From positions 39,670 to 103,669 of the forward strand of contig NZ_KI273052.1 in the NCBI RefSeq assembly GCF_000469545.1: DNA of 64,000 nt, in the 5' to 3' direction. Position numbers and translations under genes: made by a program. This document shows, in pieces, positions 19,108-28,940 of the stretch (its first letter is position 1; every line of letters starts with the position of its first letter). The stretch comes from Mitsuokella sp. oral taxon 131 str. W9106. Its GTDB lineage: Bacteria > Bacillota > Negativicutes > Selenomonadales > Selenomonadaceae. The notes beneath the pieces are model-generated. The model searched no databases and was not told the origin of the DNA. It was given only the letters and a program-made list of their open reading frames with translations.

Positions 19108-19743
19108 ATGCGTGTGACGAAAAAGGTAAAGGCGGAGCAGATAGCCATTCTCGAATGTGTCTATGGAGGTACAAAGCCAGAACTTCATTTTTCGAGTGCA
19201 TTTGAGCTTTTGATTGCCGTCATACTCTCGGCACAGTGTACGGACAAGCGCGTCAATGTTACGACAGCGCGCCTCTTTTCGAAGGCGAATACACCGGAAG
19301 CAATTGCAGCGATGGGACTTTCCGCGCTTGAGGCAGAGATCAAAGACTGTGGCCTTTACCACACAAAGGCGAAGAACATCTTGGCGACGTGCCAAATGAT
19401 CTGTAGGGAGTATGGCGGTGAGGTGCCGGCGGACTTCGAAACGCTGCAAAAGCTGCCGGGGGTCGGACGCAAGACCGCGAACGTCGTCATGAGCGTCGCG
19501 TTCCACTATCCGGCGATTGCGGTCGATACGCATGTGTTTCGCGTTGCGAATCGGCTGAAGCTCGCTGTGGGAAAGACGCCGCTTGCGGTGGAAGAAGGGC
19601 TGAAGAAGGCGATTCCGCGGGAAAAGTGGTCCGACGCGCACCATTGGCTGATTTGGCATGGGCGTAAGATCTGCAAGGCGCGAAAGCCGGCTTGTGCGAG
19701 CTGTCCGCTCGCGGCGGTCTGTCCGAGTGCGGGCGTCGAATGA
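19108..19743 (+). CDS. nth: Endonuclease III
   Basis: A 211-residue DNA glycosylase/AP lyase for oxidised pyrimidines. The helix-hairpin-helix LPGVGRKTANVV lies at 116-127, with the catalytic Lys122 and Asp140 in AVDTHVFR. The C-terminus carries the 4Fe-4S cysteines in CKARKPACASCPLAAVC. Length and motifs are complete. It sits between the DUF711 gene and a GNAT gene with short gaps. Confidence 0.96.
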   Translation: MRVTKKVKAEQIAILECVYGGTKPELHFSSAFELLIAVILSAQCTDKRVNVTTARLFSKANTPEAIAAMGLSALEAEIKDCGLYHTKAKNILATCQMICREYGGEVPADFETLQKLPGVGRKTANVVMSVAFHYPAIAVDTHVFRVANRLKLAVGKTPLAVEEGLKKAIPREKWSDAHHWLIWHGRKICKARKPACASCPLAAVCPSAGVE

Positions 19744-19753
19744 GGGGATAAAG

Positions 19754-20206
19754 TTGGAGTACAGGAAAGCAACGTTTCAGGATGTCGAGGCGATTATCGA
19801 GCTCGTCAATGCCTATGCGGCGGATGGTGTCATGCTTGCGCGCTCGCGCAATACGCTTTATGAGACACTGCGCGATATGATCGTCGCCGTGACGGACGAG
19901 GGGAAGCTCGTTGGCGTCGGCGGCCTTCATGTGATATGGGATCGGCTCGCTGAGATTCGCACGCTCGCTGTCTCACCCGATATGACGCGGCAGGGGATCG
20001 GTGCAGAAATCGTGCGCCGCCTTATCGAGGAGGGCGATGCACTCGGCGTCGAAAAATACTTTACGCTGACCTACAAGCCGGGATTTTTCCAAACGATGGG
20101 CTTTCAGGCCATCACGAAGGAAGAACTTCCTCATAAGGTATGGAAGGAATGCATCGATTGCCCGAAGTTTCCGAACTGCGATGAAATCGCAATGGTCCGC
20201 GTCTGA
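19754..20206 (+). CDS. GNAT family N-acetyltransferase (ArgA-like)
   Basis: A 150-residue acetyltransferase starting at TTG 19754 (MEYRKATFQD). The acetyl-CoA binding segment IRTLAVSPDMTRQGIGAEIV follows the usual Q/RxxGxG/A pattern. The C-terminal part LTYKPGFFQTMGFQAI resembles the short ArgA-type N-acetylglutamate synthases of Firmicutes and others. That assignment is plausible but unproven; no arginine genes are adjacent. It is 11 bases after nth. Confidence 0.8.
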   Translation: MEYRKATFQDVEAIIELVNAYAADGVMLARSRNTLYETLRDMIVAVTDEGKLVGVGGLHVIWDRLAEIRTLAVSPDMTRQGIGAEIVRRLIEEGDALGVEKYFTLTYKPGFFQTMGFQAITKEELPHKVWKECIDCPKFPNCDEIAMVRV

Positions 20207-20277
20207 TAAACGATTGACAGGGGAATCTTCGGGAACATTCATTTCGCGGCGCAAAGCACTTTGCAGGAGGAACAGAC

Positions 20278-21291
20278 ATGATTATTGTAATGAAGCCGAA
20301 CGCGACGAAGGAGAATATTCACGGTATGGTGAAGCACCTCGAGAAGGTTGGGCTAAAGGCGCACCTTTCGACTGGTGAGGACTGTACGATCATCGGTGTC
20401 ATCGGCGACCGCAAGAAGATCGCCGGGCTTGAGGTCGGCATGATGGACGGCGTCGAAAAGACGGTGCGCATCACGGAAAAGTACAAGCTCGTAAGCCGAA
20501 ACTTCCATCCCGAAGATACGATCGTTGACGTCGCCGGCGTCAAGGTCGGCGGCAATGCGATTGTCGTCATGGCAGGTCCCTGCTCGGTTGAGAGCGAGGA
20601 GCAGCTCCGCGAGGCGGCGCGTGCCGTCAAAGCTGGCGGTGCAAGATTCCTGCGAGGCGGCGCATTCAAGCCGCGCACGAGCCCGTACGATTTCCAGGGC
20701 CTTGCCGATACGGGACTCAAGATGCTTCGCAAGATTGCAGACGAGGAAGGTCTTCGCGTCGTCACGGAGATTGTCGACAAGGATGATATCGACCTTGTCG
20801 GCGCGTATACGGATCTCTACCAGGTCGGTGCGCGCAACATGCAGAATTTCCAGCTTCTGAAGGCGCTCGGCAAGGCGAAAAAGCCCGTCATGCTCAAGCG
20901 TGGTCTTTCGGCGACGATCAGCGAGTGGCTCAACGCTGCTGAGTACATCATGGCCGGTGGCAACGAAAACGTCATTTTCTGCGAGCGCGGCATACGCACG
21001 TACGAGACGTTTACGCGCAATACGCTTGACCTCAGCGCTGTCGTGGCAGTCAAGGAACTCTCGCACCTGCCGGTCGTTGTCGATCCGAGCCATGGAACGG
21101 GCCGTTGGCAGATGGTTCGCCCGATGGCACGCGCTGCCGTCGCCTCCGGCTGTGATGGCCTCATCATCGAGGTGCATCCGCATCCGGAAGCCGCACTGTC
21201 CGATGGCGACCAGAGTCTCACGCCGAAGAATTTCAATGCATTGATGGAAGAGCTTGGCGCGATTGCGACGGTCATGGGGCGCAAGCTATGA
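20278..21291 (+). CDS. aroF: 3-deoxy-7-phosphoheptulonate (DAHP) synthase
   Basis: A 337-residue enzyme that condenses phosphoenolpyruvate and erythrose 4-phosphate, the first step to aromatic amino acids. An N-terminal ferredoxin-like regulatory domain (1-70) precedes the barrel with [46 protein letters not shown] and DPSHGTGRW. This is the type Ibeta form, whose N-terminal domain typically mediates feedback inhibition. It overlaps tyrA by 4 bases, so both are coupled. Confidence 0.95.
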   Translation: MIIVMKPNATKENIHGMVKHLEKVGLKAHLSTGEDCTIIGVIGDRKKIAGLEVGMMDGVEKTVRITEKYKLVSRNFHPEDTIVDVAGVKVGGNAIVVMAGPCSVESEEQLREAARAVKAGGARFLRGGAFKPRTSPYDFQGLADTGLKMLRKIADEEGLRVVTEIVDKDDIDLVGAYTDLYQVGARNMQNFQLLKALGKAKKPVMLKRGLSATISEWLNAAEYIMAGGNENVIFCERGIRTYETFTRNTLDLSAVVAVKELSHLPVVVDPSHGTGRWQMVRPMARAAVASGCDGLIIEVHPHPEAALSDGDQSLTPKNFNALMEELGAIATVMGRKL

Positions 21292-22178
21292 AACAACTCC
21301 ATCTAGCCATCATCGGCGTCGGCCTTATCGGCGGTTCGCTCGGACTTTGTCTCAAGGACAAAATGGGCGATTCCATCTATATCACGGGGCTTTGCCGCAC
21401 GCAGAAGTCCATGGATGCAGCCGTTGCGCTCGGTGCGGTCGATGCGGTATCCGCTGACGTGCGGAAAGTCGTGGAGGAAGCGGATATCGTCTTTTTGAGT
21501 CCGCCCGTTCTCCAAATCCTTCCAATGGTCGAAAAGATCCTTCCGTATCTGAAAAAGGGGGTAATTTTGACGGATGCGGGAAGCACGAAGGCGTATATTT
21601 GGGAGCACTTAAGAAAAATTCTGCCCGACGATATCTACTACATCGCAGGGCATCCGATGACGGGCCGCGAAAAAAGCGGCGTGCAGGCGGCGAAAAAGGA
21701 TCTCTTTAAAGGCAAGGCGTATGTCATCGTCGAGGATACGGGCGCTTCGCGCGAGGCGCATGAGAAGCTCATGCGCGTACTTCGCCATACGGGCGCGAAC
21801 TTTACGGAACTCGACCTTGAAAGCCACGACCGCTGCGCTTCCGTTATCAGCCATGTGCCGCATGTTGTGGCAGCGGCGCTGGTGACGCTTCTCAATCGTT
21901 CGGGCGATGATATGGAGTCGTGCCTGAAGCTCATCGGTGGCGGCTTTCGGGATACGACGCGCATCGCATCCTCGAATCCAGATATGTGGGCGGATATCTG
22001 CATGACGAACGGAAAGGCGATCGTGGCGAATTTGCATGAGCTTCAATCGATCCTGAGCGAGGTCATCGAGGCAGTGGAGAAAAAGGACCGACAGGCGATT
22101 TATGACTATTTTGACGCGTCGCGCAAGCGGCGTGACGCGATTTTAGAAAATGCATGGAAGCACTTTGATCCGAACTAA
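21288..22178 (+). CDS. tyrA: Prephenate dehydrogenase
   Basis: A 296-residue NAD-dependent dehydrogenase. It has the Rossmann motif [14 protein letters not shown] at the N-terminus and the substrate motif [12 protein letters not shown], followed by an all-helical dimerisation domain containing [12 protein letters not shown]. It converts prephenate to 4-hydroxyphenylpyruvate for tyrosine synthesis. There is no C-terminal ACT domain at this length. The ATG overlaps the aroF stop. Confidence 0.94.
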   Translation: MKQLHLAIIGVGLIGGSLGLCLKDKMGDSIYITGLCRTQKSMDAAVALGAVDAVSADVRKVVEEADIVFLSPPVLQILPMVEKILPYLKKGVILTDAGSTKAYIWEHLRKILPDDIYYIAGHPMTGREKSGVQAAKKDLFKGKAYVIVEDTGASREAHEKLMRVLRHTGANFTELDLESHDRCASVISHVPHVVAAALVTLLNRSGDDMESCLKLIGGGFRDTTRIASSNPDMWADICMTNGKAIVANLHELQSILSEVIEAVEKKDRQAIYDYFDASRKRRDAILENAWKHFDPN

Positions 22179-22189
22179 AGCGAATCAAG

Positions 22190-22235
22190 AAAGCAAGCGA
22201 TAAAACGAGACGTGCGTTTTGTCGCTTGCTTTTTC
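22190..22235 (+). terminator. Intrinsic terminator after tyrA
   Basis: Left arm 22190-22207 (AAAGCAAGCGATAAAACG) pairs with 22215-22233 across a 7-base loop, followed by a T-run. The pairing has only minor imperfections. Confidence 0.9.
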
Positions 22236-22274
22236 TGAGAAAAGAGGCATATAGTCTTAAATGCATAAAAATGG

Positions 22275-22303
22275 TTGACAATTACGACAAAATAAGATAC
22301 TAT
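22275..22303 (+). promoter_or_regulatory. Promoter for pckA
   Basis: Perfect TTGACA at 22275-22280. At 17-base spacing the -10 is TACTAT (22298-22303); an overlapping GATACT at 22296-22301 is an alternative. The start site would be near 22310, just before the palindrome at 22321. Confidence 0.65.
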
Positions 22304-22320
22304 ATTTTTTGTGGTAATCG

Positions 22321-22338
22321 TTCACATAGGTATGTGAA
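22321..22338. promoter_or_regulatory. Palindromic candidate operator upstream of pckA
   Basis: TTCACATA-GG-TATGTGAA is a perfect 8-2-8 palindrome placed about 10-28 bases after the predicted start site, a good position for repression. The neighbouring TTGTGGTAATCGTTCACA resembles a Rex site but its half-site spacing is one base too long. The regulator is unknown. Confidence 0.5.
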
Positions 22339-22369
22339 AAATAACGCGAAGTGAAAGAGGTTGAGAGCT

Positions 22370-23986
22370 ATGGCAACAGTCGATCTTACTCGGTATGGCA
22401 TTACGGGCACGACGGAAGTCGTGCACAATCCCTCGTACAAGGTCTTGTTTGAGGAAGAGACAAAAGAGGGATTGACTGGCTATGAAAAGGGGCAGGTTTC
22501 GGAGCTTGGCGCGGTGAACGTCAAGACGGGTATCTTTACGGGGCGCTCGCCGAAGGACAAGTACATCGTCGAGGACGATACTTCCCGCGATACGGTTTGG
22601 TGGACATCCGATGCGTATCCGAACGACAACCACAAGGCTTCGCAGAAGGCTTGGAATGCGGTCAAGGAGCTTGCGAAAAAGGAACTCTCGAATAAGAGGC
22701 TCTACGTTGTCGATGCGTTCTGCGGCGCGAATAAGAATACGCGCATGGCAGTCCGCTTCATCGTAGAAGTTGCGTGGCAGGCGCATTTCGTCACGAATAT
22801 GTTCATTCAGCCGACGGAAGAGGAGTTCAAGAATTTTGAGCCGGATTTCGTCGTCTACAACGCTTCGAAGGCGAAGGTCGGAAACTACAAAGAACTCGGT
22901 CTCCACTCGGAGACGGCGGTCGTATTCAATCTGACGGAAAAAGAACAGGTCATCATCAATACGTGGTATGGCGGCGAGATGAAGAAGGGCATGTTCTCGA
23001 TGATGAATTACTTCCTTCCGCTTAAAGGCATCGCTTCGATGCACTGTTCTGCCAATACGGATAAGCACGGCGAGAACACGGCAATTTTCTTCGGTCTTTC
23101 GGGCACGGGCAAGACGACGCTCTCGACCGATCCGAAGCGCCTTCTCATTGGCGACGACGAGCACGGCTGGGACGATAACGGTGTCTTCAACTTCGAGGGC
23201 GGCTGCTATGCAAAGGTCATCAATCTCGATATGGAGTCGGAGCCGGATATCTACGGCGCGATCAAACGCAATGCGCTTCTTGAAAACGTCACGCTCGACA
23301 GCACGGGCAAGATTGACTTCGCGGATAAGAGCATCACGGAGAATACGCGCGTTTCTTATCCGATCGATCACATCAAGAGCACGGTCAAGGACATCGTCGC
23401 AGATCGCAGTGCTGCACCGGCAGCGAAGAGTGTTATCTTCCTTTCTGCTGACGCGTTCGGCGTCCTGCCTCCCGTCTCGATTCTGACGCCGGAACAGATG
23501 GAGTATTACTTCCTGTCCGGGTTCACGGCAAAGCTCGCCGGCACGGAGCGCGGCATTACGGAGCCTACGCCGACGTTTTCAGCTTGCTTTGGGCAGGCAT
23601 TCCTCGAGCTGCATCCGACGAAATATGCAGAGGAGCTTGTCAAGAGAATGCAGGCGAATGGAACGAAGGCGTATCTCGTCAACACGGGCTGGAACGGCAG
23701 CGGCAAGCGCATTTCCATCAAGGATACGCGCGGCATCATCGATGCAATCCACAGTGGTGCCATCAAGAAGACAAAGACGAAGAAGATTCCGTACTTCGGC
23801 TTTGAGGTTCCGACGGAACTGGAAGGCGTTGCGACGAATATTCTTGACCCGAAGGATACCTACAAGGATCCGGCAGAGTGGGACAAGAAGGCAAGAGACC
23901 TTGCAGCGCGTTTCATCAAGAATTTCGAGAAGTACACGTCGACGGCGACGGGCAAGGCTCTTGTTGCGGCAGGCCCGAAGCTCTGA
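22370..23986 (+). CDS. pckA: Phosphoenolpyruvate carboxykinase (ATP)
   Basis: A 538-residue enzyme interconverting oxaloacetate and phosphoenolpyruvate with ATP/ADP. It contains [11 protein letters not shown], the kinase-1a loop [14 protein letters not shown] with the metal-binding region [10 protein letters not shown], and the C-terminal [10 protein letters not shown] region. In Negativicutes it may run in the carboxylating direction toward succinate/propionate fermentation; that direction is inference. ATG 22370 follows AAAGAGG. It has its own promoter and terminator. Confidence 0.97.
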   Translation: MATVDLTRYGITGTTEVVHNPSYKVLFEEETKEGLTGYEKGQVSELGAVNVKTGIFTGRSPKDKYIVEDDTSRDTVWWTSDAYPNDNHKASQKAWNAVKELAKKELSNKRLYVVDAFCGANKNTRMAVRFIVEVAWQAHFVTNMFIQPTEEEFKNFEPDFVVYNASKAKVGNYKELGLHSETAVVFNLTEKEQVIINTWYGGEMKKGMFSMMNYFLPLKGIASMHCSANTDKHGENTAIFFGLSGTGKTTLSTDPKRLLIGDDEHGWDDNGVFNFEGGCYAKVINLDMESEPDIYGAIKRNALLENVTLDSTGKIDFADKSITENTRVSYPIDHIKSTVKDIVADRSAAPAAKSVIFLSADAFGVLPPVSILTPEQMEYYFLSGFTAKLAGTERGITEPTPTFSACFGQAFLELHPTKYAEELVKRMQANGTKAYLVNTGWNGSGKRISIKDTRGIIDAIHSGAIKKTKTKKIPYFGFEVPTELEGVATNILDPKDTYKDPAEWDKKARDLAARFIKNFEKYTSTATGKALVAAGPKL

Positions 23987-24021
23987 TTATCGTATTGCGG
24001 CGTGGCAAATGAATTGCGTGA

Positions 24022-24054
24022 GGGGGCTTCCTGTTTGGGAAGCCTCCCTTTTTT
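24022..24054 (+). terminator. Intrinsic terminator after pckA
   Basis: GC-rich 10-bp stem (22-31 with 38-47 of the 24,0xx block; core GGGCTTCC/GGAAGCCTC) with a 6-base loop and a run of six Ts. Confidence 0.9.
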
Positions 24055-24097
24055 CTCCTTTTCGCTTGCCGGAAATAAAAAAAGAGGAGGCCTTTGC

Positions 24098-26161
24098 ATG
24101 GACTGGAAACGGGATGTCCGGTCGCTCAAGGGAATCGGACCGAAAAGAGCAAGCGAACTCCATCGGCTCGGCATCGATACGATACAGGATCTCTTGTCGT
24201 ACTATCCGCGCGCATATGAAGATCGCAGCAGGGTGAAAGCCATCGCATCCCTTGTGCCGGATGAACCGGCTGCCATACGCGGCGTCGTGCGCCGGGTGCA
24301 GGAAAAAAGGCCACGGCGCGGGCTTTCCATCCTAATGGCTTACATCGATGATGGAACGGGCATGATATCCGTTTCATGGTTTAATCAGCGCTATCTTTCT
24401 GGCAAGATCAAAGCAGGCGTCAAGGTGTTCATCGCGGGAAAGGTTGGCTATGCGTTTGGCGGTCATGGCCAGCTTGCAATGAAACGGGTGACGGCTTTTG
24501 AGATTTTGGATGGACAGGAAGGAACGGAATCCCTTTGCGGCATTTTCCCGATTTACTCCGTTGCGGGGTCGCTCAGCCAAACGTTTTTCCATAAAATTTT
24601 TCGACAGATTTTTGCAGAGGATTTTTCGGCAGAGGAGACGCTTCCGCCAAAGATTTGCGCGAAGTACAAACTTATGGGACGCATGGATGCCGTCCGCGCG
24701 ATCCACTTTCCCGAAAATTTGGCGCATCTCAAGCACGCACGTGACTCGCTTGCCTTTGAGGAACTCTACCTCATCCAGTGCGGTCTCTTCCTCATACGGA
24801 AACATACCCATGAGGAAAAAAAAGGCATTCGCCATCTGCCCGACCACAAGCTCATTCGGACGCTTTTGTCTCTTCTTCCCTTTGCCTTGACGGAGGATCA
24901 GGCGACGGCGTGGAAGGAAATCAAACGCGATATGGAGCGCCCTATTCCGATGCGCCGGCTCGTGCAGGGCGATGTCGGATCCGGGAAGACTGTCATCGCG
25001 ATGCTCGCGCTTGTCAAGACCGTAGAAAATGGGCTTCAGGGCGCGCTCATGGCACCGACAGAAATTCTTGCCGAGCAGCATTACGAATCGTTTTGCCGAA
25101 TTTTGGAGCCGCTTGGCATACGGATCACACTCTTGACGGGGAGATGGGGAAGGGAAAAACGCCAGACGATTTACGAGACGATTGCCGCTCATGATGTCGA
25201 TATCGTCATCGGGACGCATGCGCTCATACAAGATGGTGTATCGTTTGCGAGCCTGGGGCTCGTCGTGACGGATGAGCAGCATCGCTTTGGCATTGCACAG
25301 CGCGCGAAGCTTGCAGAAAAGGGGAAGATGATACCAGATGCGCTCATCATGACGGCAACGCCGATCCCGCGCACGATGACGCTCACCATCTACGGGGATT
25401 TGGATGTCTCGACGATTTGGCATCTGCCTCCGGGGCGCAAGCCCATTCGTACCTTTTTGCGCCCGATGAGCAGACGTCCGCTCATCTATCAATACGTTAG
25501 GAAACAGATCGAAAGCGGCCGGCAGGCATACGTCGTATGTCCGCTTGTCGAACACAGCGACGGGATGGATCTCATGGCGGCAGAAGAGGTCTACGAAGAA
25601 CTTCGTGCAAACATCATGCGCGGCATTTCCTGCGGACTCGTTCACGGACGCATGAAAGCGGCAGAAAAAGATCGCGTGATGCAGGCGTTCTATAAAGGCG
25701 AGATCCAGCTCCTCGTCGCGACGACGGTCATCGAGATCGGAGTCAACGTGCCGAATGCTTCCGTCATGGTCATCGAACATGCGGAGCGATTCGGTCTTTC
25801 GCAGCTTCACCAGCTTCGTGGACGCATTGGGCGCGGAAGCTACGATTCATGCTGTATCCTCGTATCGGAGATGCAGACGGAGAGCGCAAGGGAACGCCTG
25901 CATCTCATGGTGGAGACGACGGACGGGTTTAAGCTTGCCGAAGCGGACTTGCGGCTTCGCGGGCCGGGACAGTTTTTCGGCTCGCTTCAGCACGGCATGC
26001 CGGATCTCAAGGTGGCAAATGTCCTTCAGGATATGGATATCCTGCTGAAGGCACGAAAAGCGGCGATGGAAACGATTCATTCGCATGAAGGATTGGATGC
26101 CGTCCTACCCATTCTCATGCAGCGATACCAAGCGCACTTCCTGCATATCCTGCATAGCTGA
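24098..26161 (+). CDS. recG: ATP-dependent DNA helicase RecG
   Basis: A 687-residue superfamily 2 helicase that remodels stalled forks and branched DNA. An N-terminal wedge domain (OB fold, beginning near LKGIGPKRASELHRLGI) precedes the motor with Walker A GDVGSGKTVIA, the DEQH box VVTDEQHRFG, TATPIPRTM, and the helicase C motifs TTVIEIGVNVPNA and QLHQLRGRIGRG. ATG 24098 follows AAAGAGGAGG; an in-frame extension through the pckA terminator was rejected. Confidence 0.97.
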   Translation: MDWKRDVRSLKGIGPKRASELHRLGIDTIQDLLSYYPRAYEDRSRVKAIASLVPDEPAAIRGVVRRVQEKRPRRGLSILMAYIDDGTGMISVSWFNQRYLSGKIKAGVKVFIAGKVGYAFGGHGQLAMKRVTAFEILDGQEGTESLCGIFPIYSVAGSLSQTFFHKIFRQIFAEDFSAEETLPPKICAKYKLMGRMDAVRAIHFPENLAHLKHARDSLAFEELYLIQCGLFLIRKHTHEEKKGIRHLPDHKLIRTLLSLLPFALTEDQATAWKEIKRDMERPIPMRRLVQGDVGSGKTVIAMLALVKTVENGLQGALMAPTEILAEQHYESFCRILEPLGIRITLLTGRWGREKRQTIYETIAAHDVDIVIGTHALIQDGVSFASLGLVVTDEQHRFGIAQRAKLAEKGKMIPDALIMTATPIPRTMTLTIYGDLDVSTIWHLPPGRKPIRTFLRPMSRRPLIYQYVRKQIESGRQAYVVCPLVEHSDGMDLMAAEEVYEELRANIMRGISCGLVHGRMKAAEKDRVMQAFYKGEIQLLVATTVIEIGVNVPNASVMVIEHAERFGLSQLHQLRGRIGRGSYDSCCILVSEMQTESARERLHLMVETTDGFKLAEADLRLRGPGQFFGSLQHGMPDLKVANVLQDMDILLKARKAAMETIHSHEGLDAVLPILMQRYQAHFLHILHS

Positions 26162-26174
26162 GTCCTATCCGGTC

Positions 26175-26203
26175 CATTCCAGATTTATTACTGGAATGAT
26201 TTC
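26175..26203 (+). terminator. Weak terminator-like hairpin after recG
   Basis: CATTCCAG (26175-26182) and CTGGAATG (26191-26198) form a perfect 8-bp stem with an 8-base loop, followed by only a short ATTT tract. Confidence 0.45.
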
Positions 26204-26211
26204 GGCAATGA

Positions 26212-26220
26212 TGATATAAT
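26212..26220 (+). promoter_or_regulatory. Extended -10 promoter for the flippase gene
   Basis: TGATATAAT at 26212-26220 gives a perfect TATAAT preceded by TG one base earlier. No convincing -35 was seen, as is common for extended -10 promoters. Confidence 0.5.
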
Positions 26221-26281
26221 CCTACGTATTGAATGAATGTAACAGCAATTTTCATGAATGTAAGTTTGCTTCATATAGGCG

Positions 26282-27952
26282 GTGTTTTCGATTAGCAGTC
26301 ATGAGATAGCAGAGGAATCGAAGTCCAGTAAGGGAGAGTCATTCCTAAAAGGGACGTTCATCCTGACGGTCGCAGGATTCGTCGTCAAGGTCATCGGCTC
26401 GCTGAACTGGATTTTTGTTTCGCGCATATTGGGCGGCGAGGGCATAGGCCTTTATCAGATGGCCTTTCCCATTTACTTTTTTGCGATGACCGTATCACAG
26501 GCAGGCGTTCCCGTTGCCATTTCGATTATTACGGCAGAACGTGTCGCGCTCAAAGATATTTATGGAGCGCGTCGCGTCTTTCACATTTCGATGGGACTCA
26601 TGCTAATCACGGGTCTCTTTTTCTCGGTGTTGACGTACTTTGCTGCGGACTGGCTCATCGAATGGCATTTTATCCGTGATCCGCGCGCTTATATGGCGAT
26701 GGTCGTGCTCGCGCCGACCGTCTTTTTCGTGACGTTTCTCGCGAGTTCGCGCGGCTACCTGCAGGGATGGCAGCGCATGACGCCGACGGCTGTCTCACAG
26801 ATCGTGGAACAGATCTTCCGCGTCATCACGATGATCCTGCTCGCGAGCCTGCTCATGCCGTGGGGGCTGGACTATGCGGCGGCGGGCGCTTCGCTCGGCG
26901 CACTTGCGGGAGCCGTGACAGGACTTATCGTCCTTGTCTACTATCACATCAAGCTTGACCGCGATATTGAAAAGGACTACGGGCATGATCTTGCGCCCGC
27001 GCCGGGTACGGAAAACGAGAGCGTGGTTTCGATCATTCGCCGCATTTTTACGCTTTCTCTTCCCGTTTCGGCGGCGAGCATCATGCTGCCCGTCGTATCG
27101 AATCTGGATTTGATGATTGTGCCGCAGCGGCTGGAGGTCGCAGGCTACAGCGTCAATGAAGCGACAGAGTTGTTTGGCTACCTCACGGGCATGGCCGTTC
27201 CGCTCGTCAATCTCTCGTGCATCATTACGGCATCGATGGCAATGAGCATCGTGCCTGCCATATCGGAGGCGCGCGCATTGAGGGATATGAAGCGCGTGTT
27301 CAGCCAAACGGCGGCTTCGGTTCGCATATCGAACTTTGTCTGCTTCCCGGCGTTTGTCATCGTCTTCGTCCTCGCAACGCCGATCGCCTCTTTGATTTAC
27401 AATGCGCCGGGTGCCGGCCCGGCTGTCATGATTTCCGCGGTCAGCATTGTACTCTTGGGGCTGCATCAGGTTTCGACGGGGATTTTGCAAGGACTCGGGC
27501 ATCCGACAATTCCGATGGTCAACATGATTCTTGCCGCTGCGGCGAAAGTTGTTCTGAACTGGGAGCTCACGGCAATTCCGTGGCTTGGAATCATGGGCGC
27601 AGCATGGGCAACGGCAGCGGATATGGGCGTCGCGGCGCTCATCAATCTTTTCTTCATCTATCGGTTTATCGGCTATCGCATGGAGTTTGTGCAGCTCTTG
27701 AAGACGATTTTTTCTGCTGCCATTATGGCGGGAGCTGTCTATTTCTTTTATGACTGGACGTTTGCATGGTGGGGGATCGGTACGATTTCGACGTTCGGCG
27801 CCGTGTTCTTTGGCTGCTTTATCTACATCGCCGCAATGCTTTTGACGGGCGGCCTCGTAGAGGGAGACCTCGTTCGCATCCCGTTGATTGGTCGTATCGG
27901 CATTCGCCTCCTGTGCCGCATTGGCGTCATGAAGGAAAAGCCAGCGGAGTAG
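26282..27952 (+). CDS. SpoVB/MurJ-like lipid-linked saccharide flippase
   Basis: A 556-residue polytopic membrane protein of the MOP exporter superfamily with about 14 hydrophobic segments. The N-terminal part FLKGTFILTVAGFVVKVIGSLNWIFVSRILGGEGIGLYQ is typical of the SpoVB/polysaccharide flippase group. Such proteins move lipid-linked wall or polysaccharide precursors across the inner membrane. The start is uncertain: GTG 26282 lies against a weak AGGCGG site, and the codons GTG TTT TCG ATT AGC match the infC start context, so ATT 26291 is an alternative. A lipid kinase gene follows after 10 bases. Confidence 0.85.
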   Translation: MFSISSHEIAEESKSSKGESFLKGTFILTVAGFVVKVIGSLNWIFVSRILGGEGIGLYQMAFPIYFFAMTVSQAGVPVAISIITAERVALKDIYGARRVFHISMGLMLITGLFFSVLTYFAADWLIEWHFIRDPRAYMAMVVLAPTVFFVTFLASSRGYLQGWQRMTPTAVSQIVEQIFRVITMILLASLLMPWGLDYAAAGASLGALAGAVTGLIVLVYYHIKLDRDIEKDYGHDLAPAPGTENESVVSIIRRIFTLSLPVSAASIMLPVVSNLDLMIVPQRLEVAGYSVNEATELFGYLTGMAVPLVNLSCIITASMAMSIVPAISEARALRDMKRVFSQTAASVRISNFVCFPAFVIVFVLATPIASLIYNAPGAGPAVMISAVSIVLLGLHQVSTGILQGLGHPTIPMVNMILAAAAKVVLNWELTAIPWLGIMGAAWATAADMGVAALINLFFIYRFIGYRMEFVQLLKTIFSAAIMAGAVYFFYDWTFAWWGIGTISTFGAVFFGCFIYIAAMLLTGGLVEGDLVRIPLIGRIGIRLLCRIGVMKEKPAE

Positions 27953-27962
27953 GAGGTAAGAC

Positions 27963-28847
27963 TTGAAACAGTTTGTGCTTTTTTATAATCCCGTTTCCGG
28001 CCATGCGGCGTTCAAGAATAAACTCGACTGGATCATCGAAGCCTTTCAGGCGCGCGACATGCTCGTGATCCCGTATCGCACGCGCAAAGGAGGAAACGAA
28101 AGATTTGTCGATTTCGTGCGTGCGCTTTCCCCGGATGGACTCATTGTTGCGGGCGGAGACGGTACCGTACATGAAATCGTCAATCTCATGCTGCACGGGC
28201 ATCTTGATTTGCCGCTTGCCATCATTGGGAGCGGAACGTCGAACGACTTTGCGACGTTTCTCGGCATCGAGTCCGATATGGATCGCTACTTCGATGCGAT
28301 TGCGGCAGGGAAGGTGCGTCCAGCAGATCTTGGACGTGTCGCGGATACCTATTTCATCAACGTAGCGAGTGCGGGCATGATGACTTCGATTGCGCATGAA
28401 GTGGATGTGCGGCTTAAAAATGCGCTCGGCAAAATGGCATACTACATCAGGGGAATCGGCGAGCTGCCGCGATTCCATTCCTTTCCACTCCGCATTGAGG
28501 CAGATGGTGTTCGCTTGGATGCGGAAATCTTTTTGTTCGTCGTAGCGAACAGTGCCGTCGTCGGCAGCATGAAAAACATTGCGGAAGGAATCGCGATTGA
28601 CGACGGGAAGCTGGACCTCCTCGCGGTCGAGAAATGCAGCATAACGAAGCTCATGGGAATTACAGCGGATCTTATTGCGGGAAAGCCCATTTCGGAAAAG
28701 GAAAGCGTGATTCACATTCAGGCAAAGAGTCTGACTGTTTCTTCGGAAGAACCGCTGCAAAGCGATTTGGACGGAGAGTGCGGCCCTGCTCTGCCGATTC
28801 ACATTGATGCGATCCCGCATGCCATCATGGTGTACTGCATGGAATGA
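27963..28847 (+). CDS. Diacylglycerol/lipid kinase family protein (YegS/DagK)
   Basis: A 294-residue DAGK-catalytic-domain protein starting at TTG 27963 after AGGAGGTAAG. It has FYNPVSGHAAFK near the N-terminus, the nucleotide-binding loop VAGGDGTVHEIVN and GSGTSNDFA, all diagnostic of the family. It would phosphorylate a lipid such as diacylglycerol at the cytoplasmic membrane face, returning it to phospholipid synthesis. It is adjacent to the flippase, which is compatible with recycling of lipid products, an inference. Confidence 0.9.
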   Translation: MKQFVLFYNPVSGHAAFKNKLDWIIEAFQARDMLVIPYRTRKGGNERFVDFVRALSPDGLIVAGGDGTVHEIVNLMLHGHLDLPLAIIGSGTSNDFATFLGIESDMDRYFDAIAAGKVRPADLGRVADTYFINVASAGMMTSIAHEVDVRLKNALGKMAYYIRGIGELPRFHSFPLRIEADGVRLDAEIFLFVVANSAVVGSMKNIAEGIAIDDGKLDLLAVEKCSITKLMGITADLIAGKPISEKESVIHIQAKSLTVSSEEPLQSDLDGECGPALPIHIDAIPHAIMVYCME

Positions 28848-28876
28848 ACGACCCGCATGGGGATGGATGGGGATGC

Positions 28877-28914
28877 AAAATGCGCAGCAGCTTTAAGCTG
28901 CTGCGCATTTTGTC
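28877..28914. terminator. Bidirectional terminator between convergent genes
   Basis: A perfect 16-bp stem (28877-28892 with 28896-28911, core TGCGCAGCAGCT) and a 3-base loop. A-tract on one side and T-tract on the other allow it to end transcription of the plus-strand lipid kinase and the minus-strand NFACT gene. Confidence 0.9.
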
Positions 28915-28940
28915 TGTTCGATCGGATTTATGCCGCACGG

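Noticed and set aside
22311..22330. Rex-type redox operator TTGTGGTAATCGTTCACA upstream of pckA
   Set aside because: The half-sites are separated by one base too many compared with TTGTGAANNNNTTCACAA, and Rex spacing is strict. Kept only as a remark.
22322..23371. A 349-codon minus-strand frame opposite pckA
   Set aside because: Antisense shadow of a strongly biased gene; its composition is dominated by Arg, Ile and Asp and it would start in the pckA promoter region.
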